Both the position numbers and the translations under genes were made by a program. This document shows, in pieces, positions 15,987 through 23,737 of a stretch of DNA of 64,000 nt. Source of the DNA: ZC4RG30 sp963726085 (GTDB lineage: Bacteria; Pseudomonadota; Gammaproteobacteria; Steroidobacterales; Steroidobacteraceae). Position 1 is the stretch's first letter; each line of letters begins with the position of its first letter. The stretch is taken from the NCBI GenBank assembly GCA_963726085.1, contig CAVSAR010000001.1, positions 310,001 through 374,000 of the forward strand, in the 5' to 3' direction. The notes under the pieces are model-generated. The model saw only the letters and a program-made list of their open reading frames with translations, ran no database searches and was not told where the DNA came from.

Positions 15987-16955
15987 GTGAGTCAATCCAA
16001 AATAGACCTGCTGTCGCGGCGCGATGCGCTTCGACTGGGCTCCGCGACGCTGGCTGCCCTGCCCGCGCTGGATGTCCTGGGCGCAGGAGCGGGCTTTTTC
16101 GCACGCAACAAACTGCCACTCGGGCTGCAACTGTACACCGTTGGCGAGCTGGCACGAAAGGACCTGGACGGCACATTCAAGCGCATCGCCGACATCGGCT
16201 ACGAAACCATTGAGTTGGCGGGCCTGCACGGCCACAGCGTTGCCGAGTTGCGCGCCGCGGCCGACCGCGTCGGCCTCAAGCTGGTCAGCATCCATGTCAG
16301 CGCGGATCCACGCCCCGGTGACCTGTCGCTGGGCGGCGATCTGCATGCATTGGCGGCCAGCGCCCACCAGCTGGGTGTGACGGACGTGGTGATGCCGATG
16401 TTTTCCACGCCCGCGCACGTGGGCGCGCCCGCAACAGGCGAAGGGTTCCTGGCCTACCTAAACAGGGTGGTTCCCCAATTCACGCCCGACGACTGGCAGC
16501 GCACCGCCGCGCAGCTCAACGGCTTTGGCCAGACGCTGCAGCGTGAGGGCCTGAAGTTCGGGTACCACAACCACAATCCGGAATTCGCACCTCTGGCCAA
16601 CGGCACGAATGGCTTCGAGATCCTGATGAAGGAAACCGATCCCAAGTTCGTCTCCTTCGAGCTGGATATCGGCTGGGCGGCGGCCGGGGGCCAGGACGCA
16701 ATCCAGCTCATGAGCCAGCACAAGGGCCGGATCACCCAGCTGCACGTCAAGGACATACGGGCCAGCACACGCACCAACTTCACGCTGCAGCAAGATCCCA
16801 CGGAAGTCGGCAGCGGCACGCTGGACTGGCCGGCACTGCTGAGCACCGCCAAGACCACGAAGATCCGCCGCTATTTCGTCGAGCAGGAACCGCCCTTCCC
16901 TGGCGATCGCTTCGACTCCATCCAGAAGAGCCTGCGCTACCTGAAGTCTCTCTAG
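15987..16955 (+). CDS. Tat-exported sugar phosphate isomerase/epimerase-like TIM barrel
   Basis: A 322-residue protein with a twin-arginine signal (SRRDALRLG, then a hydrophobic stretch to about residue 35) and an AP endonuclease 2/xylose isomerase-type TIM barrel. Metal-site candidates are YHNHNPEF, ELDIGWAA, QLHVKDI and FVEQEPP. Family members isomerise or epimerise sugars; the substrate cannot be read off. The GTG start directly follows the TAG of the upstream gene, with GAAGGAG about 6 bases before, so the two genes are one operon and both products act outside the cytoplasm or at the membrane. That favours a role in extracytoplasmic glycan or sulfated-compound handling, by inference. Confidence 0.85.
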   Translation: MSQSKIDLLSRRDALRLGSATLAALPALDVLGAGAGFFARNKLPLGLQLYTVGELARKDLDGTFKRIADIGYETIELAGLHGHSVAELRAAADRVGLKLVSIHVSADPRPGDLSLGGDLHALAASAHQLGVTDVVMPMFSTPAHVGAPATGEGFLAYLNRVVPQFTPDDWQRTAAQLNGFGQTLQREGLKFGYHNHNPEFAPLANGTNGFEILMKETDPKFVSFELDIGWAAAGGQDAIQLMSQHKGRITQLHVKDIRASTRTNFTLQQDPTEVGSGTLDWPALLSTAKTTKIRRYFVEQEPPFPGDRFDSIQKSLRYLKSL

Positions 16956-16956
16956 T

Positions 16957-17340
16957 TCAGGCGATCAGCCACGAGAAGATCCCGGTGTCCGGATCGTGCC
17001 GCTCATGGCGCACGTGGCGACGTGATTCGGCTGCCAGCCCGCGCACGATCAGGTAATCGGCCCACAGCGTGACGCCGAACAGCCGCGTGCCCGGCTGCTG
17101 CAGCAGCGCGCCCTGTGCACCGCGCCACTGTCGCACCGGATCCTCCGTCAGCGCGATTATCTGCGCACCGTTGCCCGCCAGTCGCCGTGCGCTTGCCGGG
17201 TCCATGGCGATGCGCCGATCGTGCAGCACAACCGCGATGCGACTGTCAGGATCCAGCGTGCCTTGCGCCATGCCGCCTGCTACTGCGAAGCCCGATGCGG
17301 ACGCCATGGCGCTGGCGGCCAGGAACTGACGACGCTTCAC
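16957..17340 (-). CDS. Small Tat-signal protein of the flavocytochrome operon
   Basis: A 127-residue protein with KRRQFLAASAMASASGF, a twin-arginine-like export signal, and a compact domain with no recognised motif (IAVVLHDRRIAMD, FGVTLWADYLIVRGLA). It overlaps the cytochrome gene by 4 bases (ATGA) and is last in the flavoprotein-cytochrome-small protein operon, so it probably helps assemble or serve that enzyme. The isomerase gene on the other strand ends one base before this stop. Function is unknown. Confidence 0.7.
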   Translation of the reverse strand: MKRRQFLAASAMASASGFAVAGGMAQGTLDPDSRIAVVLHDRRIAMDPASARRLAGNGAQIIALTEDPVRQWRGAQGALLQQPGTRLFGVTLWADYLIVRGLAAESRRHVRHERHDPDTGIFSWLIA

Positions 17341-17678
17341 GGCTTGCCCCGCGACAGATAGTCCGCAATCGCCGCCAGCTGCGGATCACTGGCCTCGGCG
17401 CGCGAAATCCGCGGCATGTTGCCGATGCCATTGCGCACCACCACGCGTACTACCGCGGCGGACAGGTCCGTACGCTGTTCCAGCAGTCCCTTGCTGGTGT
17501 CGCCCGGGCGCCGCGAGAGAATGCCAACGCCCATGCCATTGGTCTGGTGGCACATGCCGCAGCGCTCCGTGAACAGGGACTTGCCGTCCAAGGGATCAGC
17601 CGCCTGCGCCATGGCCCCCACCAGCACGGACCCCGCACACAGCATCCGCACCATCATTCCCATTGCGCGGCTGTTCAT
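17337..17678 (-). CDS. Cytochrome c subunit of a phenol-type flavocytochrome
   Basis: A 113-residue class I cytochrome c with a cleavable signal (ends about residue 27, AQAA), haem motif CGMCH (Cys40, Cys43, His44) and a likely axial Met in GNMPRIS. ATGA overlaps link it to the flavoprotein upstream and the Tat protein downstream. In p-cresol methylhydroxylase and eugenol hydroxylase a small cytochrome of this size takes electrons from the FAD subunit; the same role is inferred here. Confidence 0.87.
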   Translation of the reverse strand: MNSRAMGMMVRMLCAGSVLVGAMAQAADPLDGKSLFTERCGMCHQTNGMGVGILSRRPGDTSKGLLEQRTDLSAAVVRVVVRNGIGNMPRISRAEASDPQLAAIADYLSRGKP

Positions 17679-19231
17679 GAGCGCAGGTTCCGATAGCGCT
17701 GCGGCCAGATGCCGCTCTTGCCAGGGGCCAGGATGCCATTGGGATCCAGCGCGTCCTTTACGATTTCGTTGGCGCGCCGCAGGGCATGGTTGTTGAAATC
17801 ATAGGTGCCGGCCACCAGGTCCATGTAGTCGATATGCGTCCGGTATTCGCCGTAACGCTTTTGCGTGGCATCGGCCACCAGGGCGCGGAAGAACTTGTCC
17901 ACGCGCGACATCATCTCCGGATCGTCTTTGTTGAACAGCACCTGGTTCACGTTGGTGATGTTGCGCTCGCCCATGGCGAACGAGCCGTGATAGTCCATGC
18001 CAAATTCCTTGTAGCGGTTGTAGGTGCGCTGGAACTGTTCCATGGCAGCGCGCCCGTTTGAAGGCAACACCGGCGAGTAGCCGATGTGCCCGCCCCTGCC
18101 CCCGTGCCACGCCGCGTTCTGCAGGGGGAAAGTCACCGGAAAGCCCTGGAACGGGGTGGGCTCCAGCGGCATGCCCTGCTTCCAGCGTGTGACCTTCATC
18201 GGCTGCGCGCTGTGCTTGGCAAACTGGGCCTGGATGATGCCGGCGGCGGCCTCGTTGACGGCTTCATAGCCATAGAGACGCAGGCTGATCGACCACCAGC
18301 CGATGCCAAAGCGCTTGCGGATGGCGGCGATGACATCATCCGGCAGCGCGCCGGGCTTGTCGTACCACTCCTTGCGCGTGGTCAGCACTGCAGCACCGCG
18401 CAGCCAGCTGCCGATGGACGGGGACTGCTGCAGCAGGCCGTCACGCCGGATCCCGGATATCAGGTCCACGGCCCAGCCCAGATCCTCGACCTTGTCCAGC
18501 TCCAGGTCCAGCCCGATCATCGACTCCGGCGCGGGCATCAGCCACAGGCCCGCCTTGGTGACCACGCCAAAATTCGACTGCACGAACATCTGGTCCCAGG
18601 CCGGTCCGAACCCATACCGATAGAGGTTCCAGGTGGGCGCACCGGACATTGCGCCCATGCCGGTGCGCAGCAATTCGCCGGTGGGCAGCACCACTTCCAT
18701 GCCGCAGATTCGCGCCGTGTGCTCGCCATAGGTGGTGTAGCCCACGCCGCGATCCAGCGCATTGCCTATCACCGAACCCCAGCTGTTGCCCGGGGTAGAG
18801 GTCCAGTACGGCAGCTTGTGCTTCTGGATGTAGTCGTAAAGATCGTAGAAGCCAACGCCCGGCTCCAGCAGCGCCGTGCCATTCTCGCTGTCAAACTCGA
18901 TTTTCTTCATGCGCGACAGGTCAAGGACCACCGAACCCTTGAGTCGCGGCGCCGCACCGCCATAGCCGAAGTTCTTGCCGCGGCTGATGGGCCACAGGGG
19001 CAGCTTGTGGGTGTTTGCCACGAGGACGATTTCCCGCACCTGCTCGGCGGTCAGCGGCGCCACCGCAGCAGCAGCCGAGTGCGCTGCGACATCGACGGCA
19101 AAATGGTCAAGATAGGTATCGCGGTCCAGGTCCGTGGCCAGGACCCATTCATCCCCGACTACGCCGGCAAGTGCCTTCAGCGCGCGATCCATCTGTGCCG
19201 CGCTCATGCCTGGTGGCAGTGCCTGCTTCAT
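17675..19231 (-). CDS. FAD-linked oxidase, 4-cresol dehydrogenase/eugenol hydroxylase type
   Basis: A 518-residue flavoprotein of the vanillyl-alcohol oxidase family, the same size as PchF. The FAD-binding half (residues 50-240) includes PISRGKNFGYGGA, STPGNSWGSVIGNALDRGVG and YTTYGEH. The cap domain follows, with GRGGHIGYSPVLP and a C-terminal NGILAPGKSGIWP. GMDYHGSF may hold the Tyr that carries covalent FAD in PchF; I could not align it to prove this. Family members hydroxylate or dehydrogenate para-alkylphenols. No export signal is seen, as in PchF. It is first gene of the operon with the cytochrome (ATGA overlap). The actual phenol substrate is unknown. Confidence 0.88.
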   Translation of the reverse strand: MKQALPPGMSAAQMDRALKALAGVVGDEWVLATDLDRDTYLDHFAVDVAAHSAAAAVAPLTAEQVREIVLVANTHKLPLWPISRGKNFGYGGAAPRLKGSVVLDLSRMKKIEFDSENGTALLEPGVGFYDLYDYIQKHKLPYWTSTPGNSWGSVIGNALDRGVGYTTYGEHTARICGMEVVLPTGELLRTGMGAMSGAPTWNLYRYGFGPAWDQMFVQSNFGVVTKAGLWLMPAPESMIGLDLELDKVEDLGWAVDLISGIRRDGLLQQSPSIGSWLRGAAVLTTRKEWYDKPGALPDDVIAAIRKRFGIGWWSISLRLYGYEAVNEAAAGIIQAQFAKHSAQPMKVTRWKQGMPLEPTPFQGFPVTFPLQNAAWHGGRGGHIGYSPVLPSNGRAAMEQFQRTYNRYKEFGMDYHGSFAMGERNITNVNQVLFNKDDPEMMSRVDKFFRALVADATQKRYGEYRTHIDYMDLVAGTYDFNNHALRRANEIVKDALDPNGILAPGKSGIWPQRYRNLRS

Positions 19232-19237
19232 GCTGTC

Positions 19238-19286
19238 CCCCGATGCTACAATTTGGAAATACTAACGTAGCAACGGTAATTCGGGG
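19238..19286. promoter_or_regulatory. Inverted repeats in the divergent promoter region
   Basis: The 63-base gap between the flavoprotein gene and the secreted protein gene holds GCTAC (19245-19249) with GTAGC (19267-19271), and an outer CCCCGA (19238-19243) with TCGGGG (19281-19286). The centres differ by about 4 bases. The inner dyad, 17 bases apart over AT-rich DNA, could be an operator serving both directions. No regulator gene is adjacent. Confidence 0.35.
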
Positions 19287-19294
19287 TATTTCTG

Positions 19295-20293
19295 ATGGAG
19301 CTGTCCCACCTGCGACCCAGCCTGGTCCGGTGTGCCCTGCTGGCCTTTGGGCTGCTGGCGACCGGCGGCCTGGCCTCTGCACAATGGCAGCCGGACGCGC
19401 GCCAGAACGCGGCCGCATCCCAAGCGACGCGCGCCGAGTTGTATGCAGTCCTCGACAAGTACCTCGCCGCCCTGAAGGCTGGCGACGCCTCGCGGGTGCC
19501 CTGGTCAGGCCACGTGCGCAATACCGAGAACAATGTCGCCCTGATGGTCGGCGACGGCCTGTGGCGCACCATCACGGCGCTGGGCAGCTACGACCTGAGA
19601 TTTGCAGATCCGCAATTGGGACAGGTGGGCTTCTTTGGAACGGTTACCGAGACCGACGAGACCGCTGCGTTCACGCTGCGCCTGAAAGTCGTTGACGGCA
19701 AGGTGGCCGAGGCCGAAACACTGGTGGTGCGGCAGCTGGACTCCGGCATCAAGTTCGAGGGCCAGAAGTTTGAGAACAAGCCGGCAATGAACGAAATGCT
19801 GCCAGCGGCACAGCGCCTGCCGCGACCGCGGATGATTGCCCTGGCCAATGGCTACTTCGACACGCTGCAGCTCAATGATGGCACCCTGTTCACGAAATTC
19901 CATCCGGACTGCAAGCGCGTGGAAAATGGCGTGCAGACCACGAACAACCCCAGCTTCGCGGTGGTGCCGGTGGCGCGCCTGGGATGCGAGCAGCAGTTTC
20001 GCATGGGAAATTACCGCTATGACACGCGGCTGCGCGCGCGTCGTTTCCTGCTGGTGGACGAGGAGCGCGGGCTGGTCATGGCTTCTGGCTTTATCGACCA
20101 CGCCGGCGACCTGCACGAATACAAGCTCACCGACGGAACCAGCGTGCGCGCTCCAGTGCATCGGCCACACAGCTTCTATTTGTTCGAACTGTTCAAGCTC
20201 AAGGACGGGAGCATTGAGCAGATAGAGGCCAATTTCATCACCGTGCCCTACAACATGCCATCCCCTTGGGATGATTGGGCCAGCCGGAACTGA
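19295..20293 (+). CDS. Secreted two-domain NTF2/SnoaL-like protein (DUF8021-like)
   Basis: A 332-residue exported protein with a signal peptide ending about residue 29 (GLASA). It has two similar alpha/beta halves, each starting with a helix such as RAELYAVLDKYLAALKAGD and MIALANGYFDTLQLNDG. The end carries IEQIEANFITVPYNMPSPWDD, typical of SnoaL-like folds and DUF8021 proteins. No catalytic residues can be named. Its position opposite the flavocytochrome operon and before an exporter suggests a part in handling the same aromatic compound, by inference. The MFS gene starts just after its stop. Confidence 0.72.
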   Translation: MELSHLRPSLVRCALLAFGLLATGGLASAQWQPDARQNAAASQATRAELYAVLDKYLAALKAGDASRVPWSGHVRNTENNVALMVGDGLWRTITALGSYDLRFADPQLGQVGFFGTVTETDETAAFTLRLKVVDGKVAEAETLVVRQLDSGIKFEGQKFENKPAMNEMLPAAQRLPRPRMIALANGYFDTLQLNDGTLFTKFHPDCKRVENGVQTTNNPSFAVVPVARLGCEQQFRMGNYRYDTRLRARRFLLVDEERGLVMASGFIDHAGDLHEYKLTDGTSVRAPVHRPHSFYLFELFKLKDGSIEQIEANFITVPYNMPSPWDDWASRN

Positions 20294-20319
20294 CTCGGCC
20301 GGCCACGGTCAGAGAGCAG

Positions 20320-21552
20320 GTGAAAATAACAGGGTCTCGCGCCCCGGGGTCGGCGGCGTTCATCTTCGTGTTCATCACCGTCGCCCTCGACATGATGGCG
20401 GTGGGAATCATCGTGCCGGTGCTGCCCAAACTGGTCATCCAGTTCCAGCACGGCGATGTTGCAAGCGCGGCCTGGTACGTGGGGTTGTTTGGTGCGCTCT
20501 GGGCGGCGATGCAGTTCATCTTTTTGCCCATTATCGGGTCCGCCTCCGATCACTTCGGCAGGCGCCCGGTGATTCTGGCGTCGAATTTCGGCCTTGGCTT
20601 TGACTACATCCTCATGGCCGTGGCGCCGTCGTTGGGCTGGCTTTTCATAGGTCGCCTCATCTCCGGCATCACCTCCTCCAGCTACCCCACGGCCGGCGCC
20701 TACATCGCCGACGTCACGCCCGCTGCTGAGCGGGCTGGGAAATTCGGCATGCTGGGCGCAGCGTTCGGCCTGGGGTTTATCGTGGGACCGGCGGTGGGCG
20801 GAATTCTCGGCGGCATCGACCTGCGGTTGCCCTTCTGGGTCGCCGCGGGGCTGAGCCTCGCCAACGCGTTGTACGGCTACTTCATCCTGCCCGAGTCGCT
20901 GCCCGTCGAGCGGCGCCGCCCCTTTAGCCTGCGCACCGCCAATGTCGTGCATTCAGTGCGCCTGCTGCGTTCGCACCCGGAACTCATGGGGCTGGCAGTG
21001 GCCGTCTTCCTGATGGGCCTGGCCCATGAGGCACTGCCAAACACCTTCGTGCTGTATGCGGACCAGCGCTACGGTTGGGGCGAGACCCATGTGGGCCTGG
21101 TGCTTGCCCTGGTCGGCGTGGGCTCGTTCATCGTCTCGATGCTGGTGGTCAAACCCGCAGTCAGGATTCTAGGCGAGCGCGGCGCAGCACTGACGGGCCT
21201 GGGCTGCGGCATCCTGGGGTTCCTGATTTTCGGCATCGCACCAACAGGCGGACTGTTCCTGACGGGACTGGCCTTCGTGTCCCTGTGGGGCATTGCCAAC
21301 CCGTCGTTCCAGGCGATGATGAGTCATCGCATTCATCCGTCTGAACAGGGCCAGCTGCAAGGCACGCTGGGCAGCATGCGCGCCGTCAACGGAATGCTGG
21401 GGCCTTTGCTGTTTACCCAGGTCTTTGCGCTGGCCGTTCACCATGGGGGTGAACCATTGCTGGGTGCACCATTCCTGCTGGCCGCCGTCCTGCTGGCCAC
21501 GGCGACCATTGTCGGCGCATACGTGATCCCGGGGATGGTACGCAGCACCTGA
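20320..21552 (+). CDS. MFS transporter, TetA-like (12 TM)
   Basis: A 410-residue major facilitator of the drug:proton antiporter 1 type. It has motif A GSASDHFGRRPVIL in the loop after TM2 and LDMMAVGIIVPVLP in TM1, as in TetA and its relatives, with FGLGFIVGPAVGG in TM5. GTG 20320 is chosen because it places about 10 residues before TM1; a TTG at 20275 would overlap the preceding gene by 19 bases. Exported compounds are unknown; the gene order suggests a product or substrate of the neighbouring flavocytochrome. Confidence 0.88.
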   Translation: MKITGSRAPGSAAFIFVFITVALDMMAVGIIVPVLPKLVIQFQHGDVASAAWYVGLFGALWAAMQFIFLPIIGSASDHFGRRPVILASNFGLGFDYILMAVAPSLGWLFIGRLISGITSSSYPTAGAYIADVTPAAERAGKFGMLGAAFGLGFIVGPAVGGILGGIDLRLPFWVAAGLSLANALYGYFILPESLPVERRRPFSLRTANVVHSVRLLRSHPELMGLAVAVFLMGLAHEALPNTFVLYADQRYGWGETHVGLVLALVGVGSFIVSMLVVKPAVRILGERGAALTGLGCGILGFLIFGIAPTGGLFLTGLAFVSLWGIANPSFQAMMSHRIHPSEQGQLQGTLGSMRAVNGMLGPLLFTQVFALAVHHGGEPLLGAPFLLAAVLLATATIVGAYVIPGMVRST

Positions 21553-21560
21553 CCGCGGTG

Positions 21561-22103
21561 CTATTGCGGCGGCCCGGAGTCCTTCGCGGCTTTCTCGTCC
21601 TTTGGCGACTTCGGAACTGCTGGCTTGTGCTTGCTGGCTGCCAGCAGGGACTTGGCCTCTTCCGCAGTGATTTTGCGCAGGGAGGTAATCGGGTTGCGCC
21701 CCGGGATGGTCGGATTGCGGAATTCGATCGCGTCGGTGTACCGACCGCAAATGCGGCCGTTGTGGTCTTCGTCGATGACCACCAGGCCCAGGTTGTTGAT
21801 GAGATCCGGCGTCGGATACAGCACCTTAGCCAGAAAGGCTTCGTGCCGGGACAGGCCGTAAATAATGAAACTCTGGTTGTCGATGGCTGCCCAGTCCTTG
21901 ACCACCACCGAGAACATGCAATCTTCGGTGCTCTTCGATGGGTTGGCCTTGGCCGGCTCAGCCGGCGCTGCGGCAGGAGCTGCCGGGGACGATGGGGTCT
22001 CCGCAGCGCCGGCGGTCGCCAATCCGGCGGCCGCCAGCACAGTCGCGCCTGCCACCAAAATCGTGGCGGTCCGCGCAGCCTGTCTGAATTGCATACCCGT
22101 CAT
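21561..22103 (-). CDS. Secreted DUF6491-like protein
   Basis: A 180-residue exported protein. The signal peptide (about 1-33) is followed by an Ala/Pro linker and a small domain with CMFSVVVKDWAAIDNQSFII, LVVIDEDHNGRICGRYTDAIEF and two conserved Cys. This pattern matches DUF6491 domain proteins as I recall them. A Lys/Pro-rich tail follows. The ATG overlaps the galU stop by 4 bases (ATGA), so it is made with GalU. Function is unknown. Confidence 0.68.
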   Translation of the reverse strand: MTGMQFRQAARTATILVAGATVLAAAGLATAGAAETPSSPAAPAAAPAEPAKANPSKSTEDCMFSVVVKDWAAIDNQSFIIYGLSRHEAFLAKVLYPTPDLINNLGLVVIDEDHNGRICGRYTDAIEFRNPTIPGRNPITSLRKITAEEAKSLLAASKHKPAVPKSPKDEKAAKDSGPPQ

Positions 22104-23008
22104 CGCCGCCGTCGGTCCGCCGGCGTCATCAGGTCCAGCAGGTAGTCGCGGAACGGCCCACCCAGCGTCGAGTGGTTGAGGCCAAACTCCACCGTGGCCT
22201 GCAGGTAGCCGAGCTTGTTGCCACAGTCGTAGCGCTTGCCCTCGAAGCGATAGGCATACACCGCATGCTTTTGCATCAGGCGCGCGATTCCATCCGTGAG
22301 CTGAATTTCCCCGCCGGCGCCCTGCCCGATCTTTTCCAGGTGCGCAAAGATCGCGGGCGTCAGCACGTAACGACCCACCACCGCCAGGTTCGATGGGGCC
22401 TTACCGGGCTTGGGCTTCTCGACGATGTTGCGCACGACGGAGACTTTTGCGGTCGAACCCTTCACGTCGACAATTCCATAGCGGTCCGTCTCGTTGCGCG
22501 GCACCTCTTCCACGCCCAGGACACTTGCCCGGTGCTTGCGGTAGACCGCTGCCATCTGCTTCAGGCAGGGCACGCCGGCGTCGATGAGGTCATCGGCGAG
22601 GTGCACGAAAAACGGTGCATTGCCCACGGCAGGCTGTGCACACAGCACGGCATGGCCGAGCCCCAGGGGTGCTGGCTGGCGAATGTAGATGCAGGTGGCA
22701 TAGCGCGGCAGCACGCTGCGGACCTGATCGGCAAGCTCGGTCTTGCCTTGGGCCTCGAGCAGATTCTCCAGCTCCGCATCCGCATCAAAATGATCTTCGA
22801 TGGCGCGCTTGGAGGCACCGGTAATGAATACCAGGCGCCGCGCACCGGCCATCAGCGCCTCTTCAACCGCGTACTGGATTAATGGCTTGTCGACGACCGG
22901 CAGCATCTCCTTGGGACTTGCCTTGGTGGCGGGAAGGAAACGCGTTCCACGTCCAGCCACCGGAAAAACCGCTGTACGAATTGCTGCATATGCTGTGCGT
23001 CCGGCCAC
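22100..23008 (-). CDS. galU: UTP-glucose-1-phosphate uridylyltransferase
   Basis: A 302-residue enzyme that makes UDP-glucose from UTP and glucose 1-phosphate, for polysaccharide and lipopolysaccharide synthesis. The nucleotide-binding start is FPVAGRGTRFLPATKASPKE, with LPVVDKPLIQYAVEEA and GLGHAVLCA as in GalU. The GTG at 23008 has AGAGGTGA 4 bases upstream; the frame extends further without conserved sequence, so the longer start is not used. It may supply sugar for the exopolysaccharide that PEP-CTERM proteins usually accompany, by inference. Confidence 0.92.
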   Translation of the reverse strand: MAGRTAYAAIRTAVFPVAGRGTRFLPATKASPKEMLPVVDKPLIQYAVEEALMAGARRLVFITGASKRAIEDHFDADAELENLLEAQGKTELADQVRSVLPRYATCIYIRQPAPLGLGHAVLCAQPAVGNAPFFVHLADDLIDAGVPCLKQMAAVYRKHRASVLGVEEVPRNETDRYGIVDVKGSTAKVSVVRNIVEKPKPGKAPSNLAVVGRYVLTPAIFAHLEKIGQGAGGEIQLTDGIARLMQKHAVYAYRFEGKRYDCGNKLGYLQATVEFGLNHSTLGGPFRDYLLDLMTPADRRRR

Positions 23009-23410
23009 CTGCTCACCTCTGGGTCGTCCTTGGAATCGTGACCATATTATTCGATTTGACTCTGGCGCCACATGAACCTTGTGCACACTTGACCTGGATC
23101 CGCGCATCCCTCCGGCTGCCTCCCAGGCCTTGGAGCGGATTGCCTGCAAGTGGCGGCCAGCGGCGTGCCCAAGATCCGTGCAAGCTCGTCAGCGGATTCC
23201 CACATTTTGTGCAACTTCGGCAGCTGCCGGCGCACGGGGGTTCCCGGCGACCCTGGGCCCGACGGCCATGAGCAAAGACGCGACAGGCCGGCTATCCACT
23301 GATTTGTGGACGACGCGAATGAATCGCGATCAAGGTAATGCGTCCGAATCGAGTGAGGTGCCGCCCGCTACAGCGGGCGTGATCGCGGCGCAATCGCGAT
23401 TCGAAGCACC
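23009..23410. other. 402-base intergenic region between galU and ihfB
   Basis: No protein gene is supported. An AT-rich galU leader (about 23038-23060) is followed by mixed-composition DNA. Two hairpins are visible: CCAC-TGATTT-GTGG near 23297, and a stronger one at 23362-23379 after ihfB. A 62-codon minus-strand frame (23047-23235) lacks a ribosome site and any recognised motif. Confidence 0.6.
23362..23379 (-). terminator. Hairpin downstream of ihfB
   Basis: A perfect 7-pair stem, CGCCCGC (23362-23368) with GCGGGCG (23373-23379), and a TACA loop lies 32 bases past the ihfB stop on the minus strand. No T-tract follows, so termination may be partial or Rho-assisted. Confidence 0.4.
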
Positions 23411-23713
23411 CTAATCCCGGATGGGCGTGCCGGCGCCTTCGTTGACGCGTTCACGAAGATCCTTGCCGGGTTTGAAATGCGGCACGTGCTTGCCGGACAG
23501 CGCCACGGCCTCGCCGGTCTTGGGATTGCGCCCCTGGCGCGGCGGCCGGAAATGCAATGAAAAGCTGCCAAAGCCCCGGATCTCGATGCGCTCCCCCTGG
23601 GAGAGCGCATCGCTCATGATCTCGAGGATCTGCTTGAGCGCGAGCTCCACGTCCCGCGCCGGCAGATGTTTCTGCTTGGCAGTGATGATCTCGATGAGTT
23701 CTGATTTCGTCAT
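23411..23713 (-). CDS. ihfB: Integration host factor subunit beta
   Basis: A 100-residue HU/IHF-fold DNA-bending protein. MTKSELIEIITAKQ starts the helical dimer part, GFGSFSLHFRPPRQGRNPKTGE is the beta arm with the intercalating Pro in RNPKTG, and FKPGKDLRERVN ends it. Length is normal. It pairs with IhfA (not in the window) and bends DNA for recombination, replication and sigma-54 promoters, including possibly those of the PEP-CTERM genes here. It follows rpsA by 24 bases in the usual gammaproteobacterial order. Confidence 0.96.
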   Translation of the reverse strand: MTKSELIEIITAKQKHLPARDVELALKQILEIMSDALSQGERIEIRGFGSFSLHFRPPRQGRNPKTGEAVALSGKHVPHFKPGKDLRERVNEGAGTPIRD

Positions 23714-23737
23714 TCGAGCCCACTCCGGGACGCTGGA

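Noticed and set aside
22100..23149. Longer galU start
   Set aside because: The added 47 residues are not conserved in GalU, whereas GTG 23008 has a strong AGAGGTGA site.
23047..23235. 62-codon minus-strand frame between galU and ihfB
   Set aside because: No ribosome site, no recognised motif, and Cys/Arg-rich composition at its end.
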